Shown here: positions 1 through 9,852 of the stretch, one piece after another
Position numbering within the stretch: the stretch's first letter is position 1
How the letters are laid out: every line of letters begins with the position of its first letter
DNA from: Pichia kudriavzevii
Taxonomy: Eukaryota; Ascomycota; Pichiomycetes; Pichiales; Pichiaceae
Reading direction: 5' to 3'
Assembly: GCF_003054445.1 (NCBI RefSeq)
Contig: NC_042508.1
Location: forward strand, 2,108,001 to 2,172,000
DNA: 64,000 nucleotides
The notes under the pieces: generated by a model
The model's input: the letters and a program-made list of their open reading frames with translations, nothing else
Told to the model about the DNA's origin: nothing
Databases searched by the model: none
Position numbers and translations under genes: made by a program

Positions 1-681
1 GCCATTGCATTAAGAAACTCCAATCTTAATGTAGGATTACTAGATGCCGATATTTTCGGTCCTAGCATTCCTAAATTAATGAACTTAAAAGGTGAACCAA
101 GGATTTCACAAGAGGGGAAGTTGATTCCGATGAAAAACTACGGTGTTCAAACTATGTCGATGGGATACTTAATACCAAGTGAGGACAGTCCAGTTGTTTG
201 GAGGGGACTAATCCTGCAAAAGGCACTACAGCAATTACTCTTTGATGTTCAGTGGGAGAACCTTGATGTGTTGGTAGTTGATCTTCCGCCGGGGACAGGA
301 GATGTTCAGTTAACTTTGAGCCAACAATTGAATGTTGATGGTGCCCTTATTGTTAGTACATCACAGGACTTGGCGCTAATTGACGTTAAAAAGGGCATAG
401 CCATGTTCAAAAAGGTAAAAATACCCATTTTCGGACTCATTGAAAACATGTCTGTCTTTGTCTGCCCTAATTGTAACCATGAGGAACATCTATTTGGTGA
501 TGGAGGTGCTCTTAAGGAAGCTGAAAAGCTTGGTATTGAGCATCTTGCATCTGTTCCTCTCAATAAACAAATCTGTCAAAACAGCGACCAGGGTGTCCCC
601 ATAGCACTTGATCGTGATTCTCTCTTATCGAGACCATACTATAAGGCTGCACAGATATTGAAGAAGGAGCTTGGTTTGTGA
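1..681 (+). CDS. IND1: IND1/NUBPL-type mitochondrial Fe-S P-loop ATPase, 3' part
   Basis: The frame is open from base 1, so the N-terminus and P-loop lie outside the window; 226 codons remain. The fragment has the Mrp/NBP35 family hallmarks: the switch segment GLLDADIFGPSIPK, the motif DLPPGTGDVQLTLSQ, and a CPNC pair that in this family binds a bridging Fe-S cluster. The segment VVWRGL followed by ALQQLL resembles the mitochondrial Ind1/NUBPL branch more than the cytosolic Nbp35 or Cfd1 branches. Ind1 delivers Fe-S clusters to respiratory complex I, so its presence implies a yeast that keeps complex I, unlike S. cerevisiae. The mitochondrial presequence cannot be checked here. Assignment to Ind1 within the family is from remembered sequence, not a search. 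Confidence 0.85.
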   Translation, partial: AIALRNSNLNVGLLDADIFGPSIPKLMNLKGEPRISQEGKLIPMKNYGVQTMSMGYLIPSEDSPVVWRGLILQKALQQLLFDVQWENLDVLVVDLPPGTGDVQLTLSQQLNVDGALIVSTSQDLALIDVKKGIAMFKKVKIPIFGLIENMSVFVCPNCNHEEHLFGDGGALKEAEKLGIEHLASVPLNKQICQNSDQGVPIALDRDSLLSRPYYKAAQILKKELGL

Positions 682-1179
682 TTATAAGAATGTGCTCAAA
701 CTGTTATAATGCCCTTTTTTTCAGTTGCCAGAATAGGCAATGTATAACTCAGGGTGGTTTCATTGTGGCTTTAGAATGCGTCGTTCATGTAATTGCCCCA
801 TAAAGAAGGGGAGGGCAATGCATGGAGGAAGGGCAAAAATGGGTCAACCCTGGATAAAAGACAAACCTTGTGGAGTCATCATGGATATATCCTACTTGTC
901 ATTAGATGTGGCAATTTCTCTCGTTTTTATTCTCCTTTTTCTTTTCTTTCTGACTTGCATATAGCTATCAAAGTTTACATTCTTTGCTTCATCCAGCTAG
1001 TGTTGTATACTCTGAAATACAAGAATATTATAATAAGTTTAGTTAAACTAAAACATAATAGAGACACAAAAGAAGGCTCTTACACTGAACAACAAATAAA
1101 TTAAACGTTAAACAATTACGTTTCTCAAGTAATCAATATAAATTGGTCTTACCAACACAAGTGCAAATTCAAATATAGA
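682..1179. other. Intergenic region, IND1 to GPI-type protein
   Basis: 498 bp between two plus-strand genes. Short frames here (740-964, 793-1104) have no family features and overlap each other, so I do not call them. A TATAAA lies at 1137-1142, about 40 bp before the next ATG. I see no RNA gene or repeat. Confidence 0.5.
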
Positions 1180-2670
1180 ATGAGAACTTTCTCTTACTGT
1201 TTGTTTTCCAAACTATTCATTGGTGCATATGCTTTTCGGAATGTACACCGTATAAATACAGAGAATAACCATCTCATTGCCGATCAACTTCTGAAAGCAA
1301 TTCTAGATAATCGAGAATTTGCTTCTACTTTTCTAGAATTCACTGAGTGGGAATCACCTTTGGGTGATATCTATGTAATTCCATCCACAGATGAAGAAGA
1401 TACCCCATCAATGGGGTTAGGTTATCGATTTTTTAATGATGACGAGACTGCGCTTCGGTCAGGTGATTTAAAGAATGTCGTCAAAATTAAAGAAGAAAAC
1501 GTTACAACTTTACGATTCCCGGTTCAATGGAGCAAACATGATGAAGCAACTACAGGTGGTTTTATCCCGTTTTGTACAAGAAAGTATGTGATTATTGACA
1601 CGGATGAAGACCCTGATCATTCAGATTTGTTTCATGAGGAATATATAGGTAACGAACTAATTGATGAAATAGATCACTTGACTGACCATGATGATGATGG
1701 CATTTTTGATAATGCTGGAGTTTTGAACTTCCCTAACGACATCCAAGGCGATTCTGTCTCTGAGGGTAAAACAAATAAGTTAGATAATACTAATGCCTTT
1801 ATTTTTGTTGGTGTTAGCAGTGTGGATCCTCTTCCAAGAAGAGACTTGATTGAGAAAAGACTAGAGGAGGAAGATACAAGAATCATAACTTCCTACACTA
1901 CCACCACCGTCACATCTACATATGAGATCTTATTTACGAAAACAGACGTTTCTAAACCCGACAATGAGGAACATTTATTAACAGGTTATTCTAGTATCAA
2001 TGGGAGCCCACTCAGTTCCACAGAACCATCATTTTCAGGTGATGGTGGTAACAGAGAACAAAAACACGAGAAATGGAAGGAGAGTCATAAAGATAATCAG
2101 CAATGGAGTTATCATGGAAAGGAATCATTGAATTTGCCAAACAAAAGTGCTTCTTCAACGACACAGAAAAATAACCCATTTGTTTTACCTGATTCAAAAC
2201 CGGTTTTAGGTGGTACCTACCCTACCACAGAAACTACACAAGAAACACAACTACACCCAACACATAAACCAGTCGAAACAATGTGGGATAGTTTTAGCAA
2301 CAAGGTGCTATCTGACACGGTCGACAGTAAGTCATATGCTATCCTTGTAACCTGGAATTCTTTCCCACTCGTCGCTACTGAGACCCAGCGACTGCTAGCT
2401 TCGGTTGAACCAAATGAGACCTCACACCAAAAAGTTACTGCCACTAATAGTAAAGTCTCGAAAAGTATGTTTCCATCAAAGTCACAATTCAAATTGTTGA
2501 CTCGCCTTGGAAATGACACTTTTCCTGCAAAAAATATGTATACTACAGTAAGCCCTATTAACGGTTCTAACATTTTGTCATCTGCAAACAGAGGCAGTAG
2601 TGGCAATAACCTTATGAATTCGTTGTTGGGACTTTTGTTTGCAGTTATTTATGTTATTTTTTTTATCTAA
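1180..2670 (+). CDS. Unrecognised secreted, probably GPI-anchored protein
   Basis: I do not recognise this 496-aa protein. It starts with a short hydrophobic, signal-like stretch (residues 1-18). It ends in a hydrophobic tail (about residues 477-496) preceded by small polar residues (RGSSGNN), the arrangement of a GPI attachment signal. The N-terminal 200 residues are acidic and moderately ordered, with several Asp/Glu runs. From about residue 215 onward the chain is rich in Ser, Thr, Asn and Pro with N-glycosylation sequons (such as NVT, NGS, NKS, NET, NDT), typical of cell-wall proteins. The ATG at 1180 follows a TATAAA at 1137-1142. A cell-wall or plasma-membrane location is inferred; no enzyme motif is visible. 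Confidence 0.7.
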   Translation: MRTFSYCLFSKLFIGAYAFRNVHRINTENNHLIADQLLKAILDNREFASTFLEFTEWESPLGDIYVIPSTDEEDTPSMGLGYRFFNDDETALRSGDLKNVVKIKEENVTTLRFPVQWSKHDEATTGGFIPFCTRKYVIIDTDEDPDHSDLFHEEYIGNELIDEIDHLTDHDDDGIFDNAGVLNFPNDIQGDSVSEGKTNKLDNTNAFIFVGVSSVDPLPRRDLIEKRLEEEDTRIITSYTTTTVTSTYEILFTKTDVSKPDNEEHLLTGYSSINGSPLSSTEPSFSGDGGNREQKHEKWKESHKDNQQWSYHGKESLNLPNKSASSTTQKNNPFVLPDSKPVLGGTYPTTETTQETQLHPTHKPVETMWDSFSNKVLSDTVDSKSYAILVTWNSFPLVATETQRLLASVEPNETSHQKVTATNSKVSKSMFPSKSQFKLLTRLGNDTFPAKNMYTTVSPINGSNILSSANRGSSGNNLMNSLLGLLFAVIYVIFFI

Positions 2671-2815
2671 CATGAATAATCCAGACAGCATGGAAGTAAT
2701 TAGTCTAGTTTATAGTAGTATAACAGTACAGAATTAGTAGCAGCAAAAACAACAAAACAAAAAAAAAGCTGAAAGCTACAAACAACTAAACATGAACTAT
2801 GTAAAAAGAGTGCAA

Positions 2816-3496
2816 TTACCCTTGTAAAGCATTCAATCTTTGTCTCATATCCAGGATCAAATCCTCATCGTCATCTTCCAATTCATTTTCCCCCTCATTT
2901 TCTTGTATAACTTGGGATGGTGGTTCTTCAACTGGATTCTGAGGAACTTCCAAACCATCTAGTTTGTTTTGGTCACCCAACACCTCTGAAAGTATTTCAT
3001 CAACGGTTTCATCTTCTTCCACATCATCTTCTTCCCAATCGGCCGTATCTAACATATCCGAGACCATTTCGTCGATGATTCCGCTTTTAGTCAGTTCTTT
3101 GGAGAGTTCCTGAACCGTTCTCGAGATCTGAGGTAAGCGCACCAACTGGTTCATGTCTTTCATTATCCCGGTGGATTTCTGTAGGGAGCCCGTCAGTTTG
3201 ATCAGTTGTTGTTGTTCATTGAGTTTCATTTCGATGGAATTCAACGTTGCCTTAGAGACGTGCATCCTCTGATTGACTTTTTTCGTATTTTGGAGCTCTC
3301 TTGCATACAATCGGGCAGCTTTCATATCACCTTTCTTAGCGGCAGCTTTGATTAAAGACTTTGATTTTTTTTCGACATTGTTTAAATCCTGAATCTGTCT
3401 GTCTAATAGACGTTTATTCTTGCGCAACGCCTGTTGACACTTACGAAATTGTTCCTTGGGATCGGGTCCCCAAATGGCCTTCTTCATCAAATCCAT
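2816..3496 (-). CDS. VPS24: ESCRT-III subunit Vps24 (CHMP3)
   Basis: 226 aa, close to the 224 aa of S. cerevisiae Vps24. The start KKAIWGPDPKEQ is a Vps24 signature, followed by a basic helical hairpin (residues about 10-120) with LVRLPQ and the segment KELTKSGIIDEMVSDML. The C-terminal third is acidic and ends in an MIM1-like helix (LILDMRQRLNALQG), which in the family binds the MIT domain of Vps4. Vps24 caps Snf7 filaments on endosomes during multivesicular-body sorting. It is transcribed divergently from POL30; the 456 bp between them is a shared promoter region. The start at 3496 is an ATG at the conserved N-terminus. Confidence 0.95.
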   Translation of the reverse strand: MDLMKKAIWGPDPKEQFRKCQQALRKNKRLLDRQIQDLNNVEKKSKSLIKAAAKKGDMKAARLYARELQNTKKVNQRMHVSKATLNSIEMKLNEQQQLIKLTGSLQKSTGIMKDMNQLVRLPQISRTVQELSKELTKSGIIDEMVSDMLDTADWEEDDVEEDETVDEILSEVLGDQNKLDGLEVPQNPVEEPPSQVIQENEGENELEDDDEDLILDMRQRLNALQG

Positions 3497-3952
3497 ATTC
3501 TGCTACCTTCCCTACAATTCAATTAGTAAATGATTTAGTAGTAACTGGAAATCATATAAACAAAATTCAGTACAAGGTGCAAATCGGCGTCAAATAATAC
3601 ATGTAACTGTAATTTCCCCTACACTACAGAGATACCTCAATCTTATCAGCTGTGTCAAGTGCATTTTTCGCTATTATTGAAAATGGCAATTCCGCAAGGT
3701 ACACGACGCGTCGATCCCCATCCTTCATGCACGCTTTCCGGCAAAACGCGTCAATGGGGATTTCAGTTTCTGAGCGAGAAAGAAAAGGGCAATGGAAGAC
3801 GCGTTTCCAGCAGTTGGTGCAGTTGTTAGAGAGGTGGTTTTTTTTACATTTTGTCTCTAAACCACGACGGACATTTCTTCTAATCCAAGACAATTCTAGT
3901 TCTATTTTGATAGTAGAACACCGTTTTATAATAGAAGAAACATATCCACACA
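3497..3952. promoter_or_regulatory. Divergent VPS24-POL30 promoter with three MluI cell-cycle boxes
   Basis: ACGCGT occurs at 3706-3711, 3746-3751 and 3799-3804, about 150-250 bp before the POL30 start. ACGCGT is the MCB element bound by MBF (Swi6/Mbp1), which drives DNA-synthesis genes at G1/S. Three copies within 99 bp upstream of PCNA is the expected arrangement for that control. Short frames on both strands across this region are taken as chance. Confidence 0.85.
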
Positions 3953-4842
3953 ATGTTAGAAGGTAAATTTGACGAAGCTAGTCTTTTGAAGAAGGTATGT
4001 ATGGTCGAAGCTCATGAATTTATTGAGACTCCAATATTGAAGTCATATCTATAACTGAAGGCACTTACTAACAGGCAACTATTTTTTTTTATTATGTGAT
4101 GTAGGTCATTGATTCCATCAAGGACTCTGTTAAACTCTGTAACTTCAATTGCTCTCAAGCAGATGGTATCACAGTACAAGCCATTGATGATTCTAGAGTT
4201 CTTCTAATTGCTCTTAAGATGGATCCAGGATGTTTCCAAGAATTCAGATGTGATAGAGAACTGGTTCTTGGTTTAGATTTGGAATCTTTGAGTAAGATAT
4301 TAAAGCAGGGTAACAACGAGGATTTCTTGAGTTTGCTCGCCGAAGACAACCCAGACTCGTTGCTTATTGTCTTTGAGGACAAAAAGAAGGACAGAATATC
4401 TGAATTCTCCCTTAAGTTGATGGACATTGATTCTGATTCCTTGGCAATCGATGAAATGGAAAACGACTGTTCTATTACAATGCCTGCAGCAGAGTTTGCC
4501 AAAGTTGCAAGGGATTTCAAAACTATGAGTGAATCTCTAAACATAGTCGTTACAAAGGAATCAGTTAAATTCAAGGCAGACGGTCAGATCGGTTCAGGTA
4601 GTGTCATCTTCAAACCCCACACTGACGTTGAGCATCCAGAACAGAGTATCAAGGTCGACGTCAATTCCCCAGTCGACCTCACGTTTGGTGCCAAGTACCT
4701 TAATGATATCGTTAAGGCTTCTTCCCTCTCTCCTTCCATCACCATAAAGCTAACCGACAAGGCACCTGCACTATTTGAATTCAAATTGCCTAGTGGGTTC
4801 TTAAGATATTACTTGGCTCCTAAGTTTGAGGATGATGAATAA
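3953..4842 (+). CDS. POL30: PCNA, DNA sliding clamp (two exons)
   Basis: Spliced from exon 1 (3953-3994, 14 codons) and exon 2 (4105-4842), giving 259 aa against 258 in S. cerevisiae. Exon 1 encodes the canonical start MLEGKFDEASLLKK, and exon 2 resumes with VIDSIKDSV. Conserved PCNA segments include AIDDSRVLL, KKDRISEFSLKLMDID, GSGSVIFKPH, PVDLTFGAKYL and the C-terminal LAPKFEDDE. The homotrimer encircles DNA and tethers polymerases delta and epsilon, ligase and repair factors through its interdomain loop. The upstream region carries three MCB elements. It converges on MAK3, with 119 bp between stop codons. S. cerevisiae POL30 has no intron, so the intron is a lineage feature. Confidence 0.97.
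3995..4104 (+). other. Spliceosomal intron in POL30
   Basis: 110 bp, bounded by GTATGT (3995-4000) and TAG (4102-4104). A perfect yeast branch site TACTAAC lies at 4066-4072, followed by a T-tract (4082-4090). Removal joins the PCNA N-terminus in frame to the rest of the protein. Confidence 0.95.
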
Positions 4843-4961
4843 CTGTAAACAGCTCCATATCGCCCATATGTTAACCGTCTTACTCATGTTTTTCCTAATT
4901 TCTTTCTCTAATTCTTTATATAATCATAATATACATGTAAATTCGCTTTTTTTTCTTTCCT

Positions 4962-5528
4962 TTAATACTTTGTTTCAACTAGATTCTCCAACGGAAGTAG
5001 TTGTGAAGAACAAACGGTTGATCTTTCAGTAATAGGAAGCACCAGTCTGTACGCATCATGCCGGTTCATGTAATATCTGTATAATCTTTTGATCCGGATA
5101 AATCCATAGTCTTCATATAGCCTCAGTGCCTTCTTGTTAATTACTTCTGTTTCCAACGTAATTTCATCACATTTGTATTTTTCAATCATCAAATTAATGG
5201 CATCTTCAATTAACTTCTTGGCGATACCTAATCCCCTGTATTCATGTTCCACTGACAACATGCCAATATAACCTCGGATCCGTACGTTTCTATGTGGCTC
5301 CACTTTGCAAATGATATTTCCCACCATTCGATCCTGGTGCATGGCTAGCAGCGTCAAGTCTGGCCAGTTGTTGATGAAAAATCGATATACATATATTGAG
5401 TAAGGTTCACTCAAATATTTGTTTGTGATAGCCTCAACATCAGATATCTCCTTGTCTATCGCTTCTCTCGGTCTCTTGGAAGCATCTAAACATACACTTC
5501 TAATATCTATGTCATCCAAGGAAACCAT
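4962..5528 (-). CDS. MAK3: NatC N-terminal acetyltransferase catalytic subunit (Naa30)
   Basis: 188 aa with a single GNAT fold, near the 176 aa of S. cerevisiae Mak3. Diagnostic segments are LSEPYSIYVYRFFINNWP, then CKVEPHRNVRIRGYIGML, the acetyl-CoA binding loop EYRGLGIAKKL (R-x-x-G-x-A pattern), and LETEVINKKALRLYEDYGF. Mak3 acetylates N-terminal Met-Leu, Met-Ile, Met-Phe and similar ends as part of NatC with Mak10 and Mak31. In S. cerevisiae it was found through its need for L-A virus Gag. The start at 5528 is an ATG. The C-terminal tail after ITERS is not conserved as far as I can tell. Confidence 0.95.
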   Translation of the reverse strand: MVSLDDIDIRSVCLDASKRPREAIDKEISDVEAITNKYLSEPYSIYVYRFFINNWPDLTLLAMHQDRMVGNIICKVEPHRNVRIRGYIGMLSVEHEYRGLGIAKKLIEDAINLMIEKYKCDEITLETEVINKKALRLYEDYGFIRIKRLYRYYMNRHDAYRLVLPITERSTVCSSQLLPLENLVETKY

Positions 5529-5681
5529 CTTCCGGAGAATATATATCCCTTAGCTATAACGACAAAAAGATAAATAAAAAAGAAGAACATACACATTGTA
5601 CGTCACTAACTTAAAAATGAAATTCTACAGATGTAATTGAGAAATTGTCAAAGAATTCCGCGGCTCAGGAGCTCAGGCAGC

Positions 5682-5741
5682 ATGAAACCCACATTTGATA
5701 AAAAGCCCCCCACCCCCTTCTTCCCAACACCTCTCGTATAG
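5682..5741 (+). other. Candidate uORF in the ATG11 leader
   Basis: A 19-codon frame starting with ATG at 5682 and stopping at TAG 5739-5741, 58 bp before the ATG11 start and in another frame. It is proline-rich. Whether the transcript includes it is unknown. Confidence 0.3.
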
Positions 5742-5799
5742 TGTTGACAAATGCAATAGCAAATACCTTGTTTCATTTAAAGGTCAACTTGTCGGAAGT

Positions 5800-8700
5800 A
5801 TGAATCAATCAGTTTACAATAATAGTAACGGAATACTTCCTGCCTCTCTTAGTCCGGCATTTCTGAGAGGGTCAAACATGTTGGATTCTTACAGGAACGA
5901 CTACAGTGATGCAAAGCCAACTTTGGTTATATATCATGCGTTTACAGGGTTCAGAGTGGTAGCACCGTTTGATATTTTTACAAGTATGGATCAATTCAAA
6001 CGTTATATCTCTGATCTGTTGCATATCAGCGTTGAAAGGTTATTTCTATTGACTCCATTTGGGATCAAACTTAAATTTGCAATGATTTTAAATGAACAAA
6101 TCACCGAAGTTTATGCATTTGATAGGAAGTTTTTCAATCCTGCTATTGTTAAGGAGACTAACATAGCTAAACGAGACATAATGATTAAAGAATTGGTGGA
6201 TTCTATATCTAAGGTTGAACATCTCGAAATGATAAAACCACGAGATGCACCATTTAATAGCCTGTCCAATTCTTCAAATTCTTCAATGGTAGAATTCATA
6301 GATAAGATATCAGATATGATTCAAGACGTAACGGATATCGAAGAAATACATCTGAATAGTTCTGATGTTGATTTTGGTAGCCTAAGATCTTTCTTGAATT
6401 TGTTCAAGCGGAATTCGGGTTGGGCAAGTGCGCTTATGTCAGATATGCATAGTATGTTGTATGATGATATGTATCGGCACGATTACCAAGTGGTTGAAAA
6501 CATACTAAATGCTTTGAATGCTTTAATTCAATACATTAACAATTTACTCTCTAATCTGGAAAAGGAATTGAATACATTTACTGAAATTTTCAGCAATTTA
6601 GAGAAAAATACACTATCCCATACGTGGCAAGAGGCTTATGATTTATTGCGAGGTATTTCTTTTTCATATTCAGATAATAACACAGCAGAAAGCAGGGAAA
6701 TCATATTTTCAGAACTTGTCGATTATCCAACCATCGAGAAAGCTGCAATGAATTCTAAATTATGTGCCACTAAAATACAGAAAAACCTAAAAAAAGTAAA
6801 AAGCTCAATTGCAGGTGAAATAACATCTTTGCGGGATAATGTTTACAAGGATTACGACATTTTAAAGAGACTCTACATGAACAAAGATTGGGAAACAGAA
6901 GAAGCCGACAATCTTACAAAGGAACATGAACTATTTGACGAACTTGCCATTAACGTGTCTAACCTACAAAGGGATTATGACAATTTACCATCATTTGAAG
7001 AACTCATTACTACCTCCAATCAAATGTCAACTTTCTTATCTAAGGATGCCATTGCAAAGATTGTCAACCTGATCAAGTTGTACAATAAACATAAGACAAA
7101 TGAAGTTCCTCGAATAAAATCACTTTCCGATTCAATATATAAAATTGAAAAGCAGTTTTTTGATATGCGTACTGGATTACAAGAAAAAATTGCCAATAGC
7201 ACTATAATAATTGTTATAAATATTCAACTAATGATAAGAACCACATCAAATGTTTTAAACATGGACATTTTAACTAATATTGAAGATATGCAAAAAAGTG
7301 AATTACAACTAACTATAGTCAATGATTTACCACTCATATTTGGAATTTGGGCTATTGCTGCATTAAGTAATAAGAAATATGGAGTTTCACTTGAAAAGCT
7401 ATCACGGAAAACAAATGAGGTTTTGAAGATGATGAACTTTGTAGAACAAAACAGTAGGGCTAAGTGGCTAAATGAATTTATCAGCGGTGCGGGAATAGAG
7501 AAAGTAGACTTGCAATTTTTAAATGAGAGACAACTTAAAAGTAAGTTTATATCAGAAGGACTATTCAATTTCCGTTTAGTGAATCAAAAGGGCGTAGGAA
7601 ATGAACAACAGGGAAATGAAACTACGCAACTGGTTGCACCCAAAAGATATAATTCTGAAACAGTTGGATATTTATCACCATTTAACAAGTTAATTCATAG
7701 GTCTTTCACTAATAAATCAAAATCAGAGAAGACAATTCCTACAGTCGCTTCTTTAGAAAAGACAAAAACATCTTATTTTGACGGCTTGATGGTTAGTATT
7801 ACTATTGGCGATATAGCGCAATATATGAAGACTTTAGAACTTGTTGGTTATGATCACACCTTTCTTAGTCAGCTAAGCACATTTATGAACAATATCGGTA
7901 TCTTTTTAGCTCCGGAAAAAACCAATAAAGAGATAGTTGTAAAATCTGGTAATGTGGAAGATCTGGGAAGTTTCGATATGAATGATAAACATTATTTGAA
8001 AATTTTCAAAGACTTCATCAAAAACTTTGAAACCAAGGATATCCATATTGAGGTAGAAACTGTTAATAATAAATTCAATGAAGCAAACAAGAGAAGCAAA
8101 ATGGAAGACGAAAGTTTGAAAAATGACAATGTTACATCATATGAGAGGGGTTTAGTGAAAGCATATGAAGAAAGGATTCAGAAACTGGAAAACCTCTTAC
8201 ATGAAAAAAAGTACGGTATGTTCAATACAAAATGGTCTAGGTTCCATCCTGAGAATCTCAAGTTTTTGAACGAGGATGATATGGAAAATAACTTTGACAA
8301 TGAGGAAGAAATTGATAATACTGGTTATTTACTAGGTAGAAGAACGATCAAATTACCACCATCGCATTATTTTGAAAGAATCAAAACTTTGGAGATTGAA
8401 AATAAGAAGTTGATTGATGAACTTGGAGAACTCAAAAAAAATGAGGAATACGGACTTATTCTGCAGTTGCAGACAAAGCTTAATGATCAGGAGAATGAAG
8501 TTGCCAGATTGAATATACTATTAGAAGAAGAAACACATGCTTCTGAAAGAAAACAAACAGAAATTGATGCGTTGAGAGAAGAAGTTGCCTCATTGCGAAA
8601 GGAGAACAATGGTTTGAAAGTTAAGAATTTGAAATTAAGCAATGACATCTGTGATCTGAGTAGTATGAACAAGGATTTGTTGGAGAACATGGAAAACAAA

Positions 8701-9852
8701 GAAGCAGAGTATCTAAATGAGAATAAATTGAACCAGAAGGAAAAGAATGAGATGAATTTACGTATCGAAGAGCTTATTGAGATTACTCATCAGTATGAGC
8801 AACTGTCATTTCAAATTAAGGAAACGGATAACTATGTCGATGAATTAATATCGGTTCTTATGTTTATGTCTGGAAAGTTGAAAGAAATGAGTGGCAAAAT
8901 ATTTGCCAATTTAGGGACCGTTTGTTTGATTTTGGAAATCATGGGATTAATGCTTGTTAGAAAAGGTTCAGACTTAAACATTTGTAGAGTGAAAGGATTG
9001 AGGAATAAGAAGAAACAGATACTTATGGGTGGACATGGGGAGGTAAGAATCTCCAATGAGGAGAACATCGATATTAATGGGGATAACGATAGAGATGTCC
9101 AAATTGAAGATGAAAAACTACTCTATGAGGTCATAGCCTCTGGAGTTGTTGATGAGGTGAGGAAATATGTTGATTGGATTCCTGATTTTAACATGGAAGA
9201 ATTACATGGACTGCTCGCGGAGAAGGACACAACACAGGAGAGTGGGTTTACTAGCACTAAGTTGAAAGGAGTGAGTGAAACGATCGAATGTCTTAAAGGT
9301 TCCGAACACAAATTGAAATATATTATCGACACTATTCCAAAGGAAATACTCGACCTTAAATATCAAGAATTCAAAGAAAATGTGAGTGTTGATAAAGGTG
9401 TTGTTTTGAGGAAGATACACAAGAGGTTTGAAGATGTTGAAACATTGGCAAGAAAATTGCAAAGAGAAAAAGTTCAATTACGAGGAGAAATTAAGAACTT
9501 AACGAAGCAGTTGAGCCAAAGGTTAGTTCTTAGAGATTTTAGTGTTGGGGATTTAGTGTTATTCTTGCCTACATTAGCTTTAGACGAGCAGAATAATTCT
9601 ATCGCGTCTAACAAACATTCATCTGTTGGACAACCATGGGCGGTTTTCAACACTGGGTCGCCCAACTATTATTTGAAACCAGAAACTGTGGAGCAGATGT
9701 GCCAATCAGGGGACCGAGAGTGGATGGTTGGCCGTATCCTTAGCTTAGAGAAACACGTTGTAACTTGTACGAACAAGGACAGCTCCATGGAAAACCCGTT
9801 TAATTTGGCTGTAGGAAGTCAGTGGTGGTGGGTGCAGTCCGAGCGAGAGTGA
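5800..9852 (+). CDS. ATG11: Atg11, selective-autophagy scaffold
   Basis: 1350 aa from the first in-frame ATG (5800). The open frame extends upstream to a TTG at 5695, but that stretch has no ATG. The C-terminal ATG11 domain is clear: DFSVGDLVLFLPT, then PWAVFNTGSPNYYLKP, then EWMVGRILSLEKHVV, and NPFNLAVGSQWWWV near the end. The N-terminal part (PTLVIYHAFTGFRV) fits the ubiquitin-like start of Atg11/FIP200 proteins. Long coiled coils follow, densest at about residues 780-1020. Atg11 links cargo receptors to the Atg1 kinase at the phagophore site in the Cvt pathway, pexophagy and mitophagy. At 1350 aa it is longer than S. cerevisiae Atg11 (1178 aa). Confidence 0.93.
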   Translation: MNQSVYNNSNGILPASLSPAFLRGSNMLDSYRNDYSDAKPTLVIYHAFTGFRVVAPFDIFTSMDQFKRYISDLLHISVERLFLLTPFGIKLKFAMILNEQITEVYAFDRKFFNPAIVKETNIAKRDIMIKELVDSISKVEHLEMIKPRDAPFNSLSNSSNSSMVEFIDKISDMIQDVTDIEEIHLNSSDVDFGSLRSFLNLFKRNSGWASALMSDMHSMLYDDMYRHDYQVVENILNALNALIQYINNLLSNLEKELNTFTEIFSNLEKNTLSHTWQEAYDLLRGISFSYSDNNTAESREIIFSELVDYPTIEKAAMNSKLCATKIQKNLKKVKSSIAGEITSLRDNVYKDYDILKRLYMNKDWETEEADNLTKEHELFDELAINVSNLQRDYDNLPSFEELITTSNQMSTFLSKDAIAKIVNLIKLYNKHKTNEVPRIKSLSDSIYKIEKQFFDMRTGLQEKIANSTIIIVINIQLMIRTTSNVLNMDILTNIEDMQKSELQLTIVNDLPLIFGIWAIAALSNKKYGVSLEKLSRKTNEVLKMMNFVEQNSRAKWLNEFISGAGIEKVDLQFLNERQLKSKFISEGLFNFRLVNQKGVGNEQQGNETTQLVAPKRYNSETVGYLSPFNKLIHRSFTNKSKSEKTIPTVASLEKTKTSYFDGLMVSITIGDIAQYMKTLELVGYDHTFLSQLSTFMNNIGIFLAPEKTNKEIVVKSGNVEDLGSFDMNDKHYLKIFKDFIKNFETKDIHIEVETVNNKFNEANKRSKMEDESLKNDNVTSYERGLVKAYEERIQKLENLLHEKKYGMFNTKWSRFHPENLKFLNEDDMENNFDNEEEIDNTGYLLGRRTIKLPPSHYFERIKTLEIENKKLIDELGELKKNEEYGLILQLQTKLNDQENEVARLNILLEEETHASERKQTEIDALREEVASLRKENNGLKVKNLKLSNDICDLSSMNKDLLENMENKEAEYLNENKLNQKEKNEMNLRIEELIEITHQYEQLSFQIKETDNYVDELISVLMFMSGKLKEMSGKIFANLGTVCLILEIMGLMLVRKGSDLNICRVKGLRNKKKQILMGGHGEVRISNEENIDINGDNDRDVQIEDEKLLYEVIASGVVDEVRKYVDWIPDFNMEELHGLLAEKDTTQESGFTSTKLKGVSETIECLKGSEHKLKYIIDTIPKEILDLKYQEFKENVSVDKGVVLRKIHKRFEDVETLARKLQREKVQLRGEIKNLTKQLSQRLVLRDFSVGDLVLFLPTLALDEQNNSIASNKHSSVGQPWAVFNTGSPNYYLKPETVEQMCQSGDREWMVGRILSLEKHVVTCTNKDSSMENPFNLAVGSQWWWVQSERE

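Noticed and set aside
306-563. Open frame antisense to IND1
   Set aside because: It lies fully opposite a well-conserved coding region and shows no recognisable protein features.
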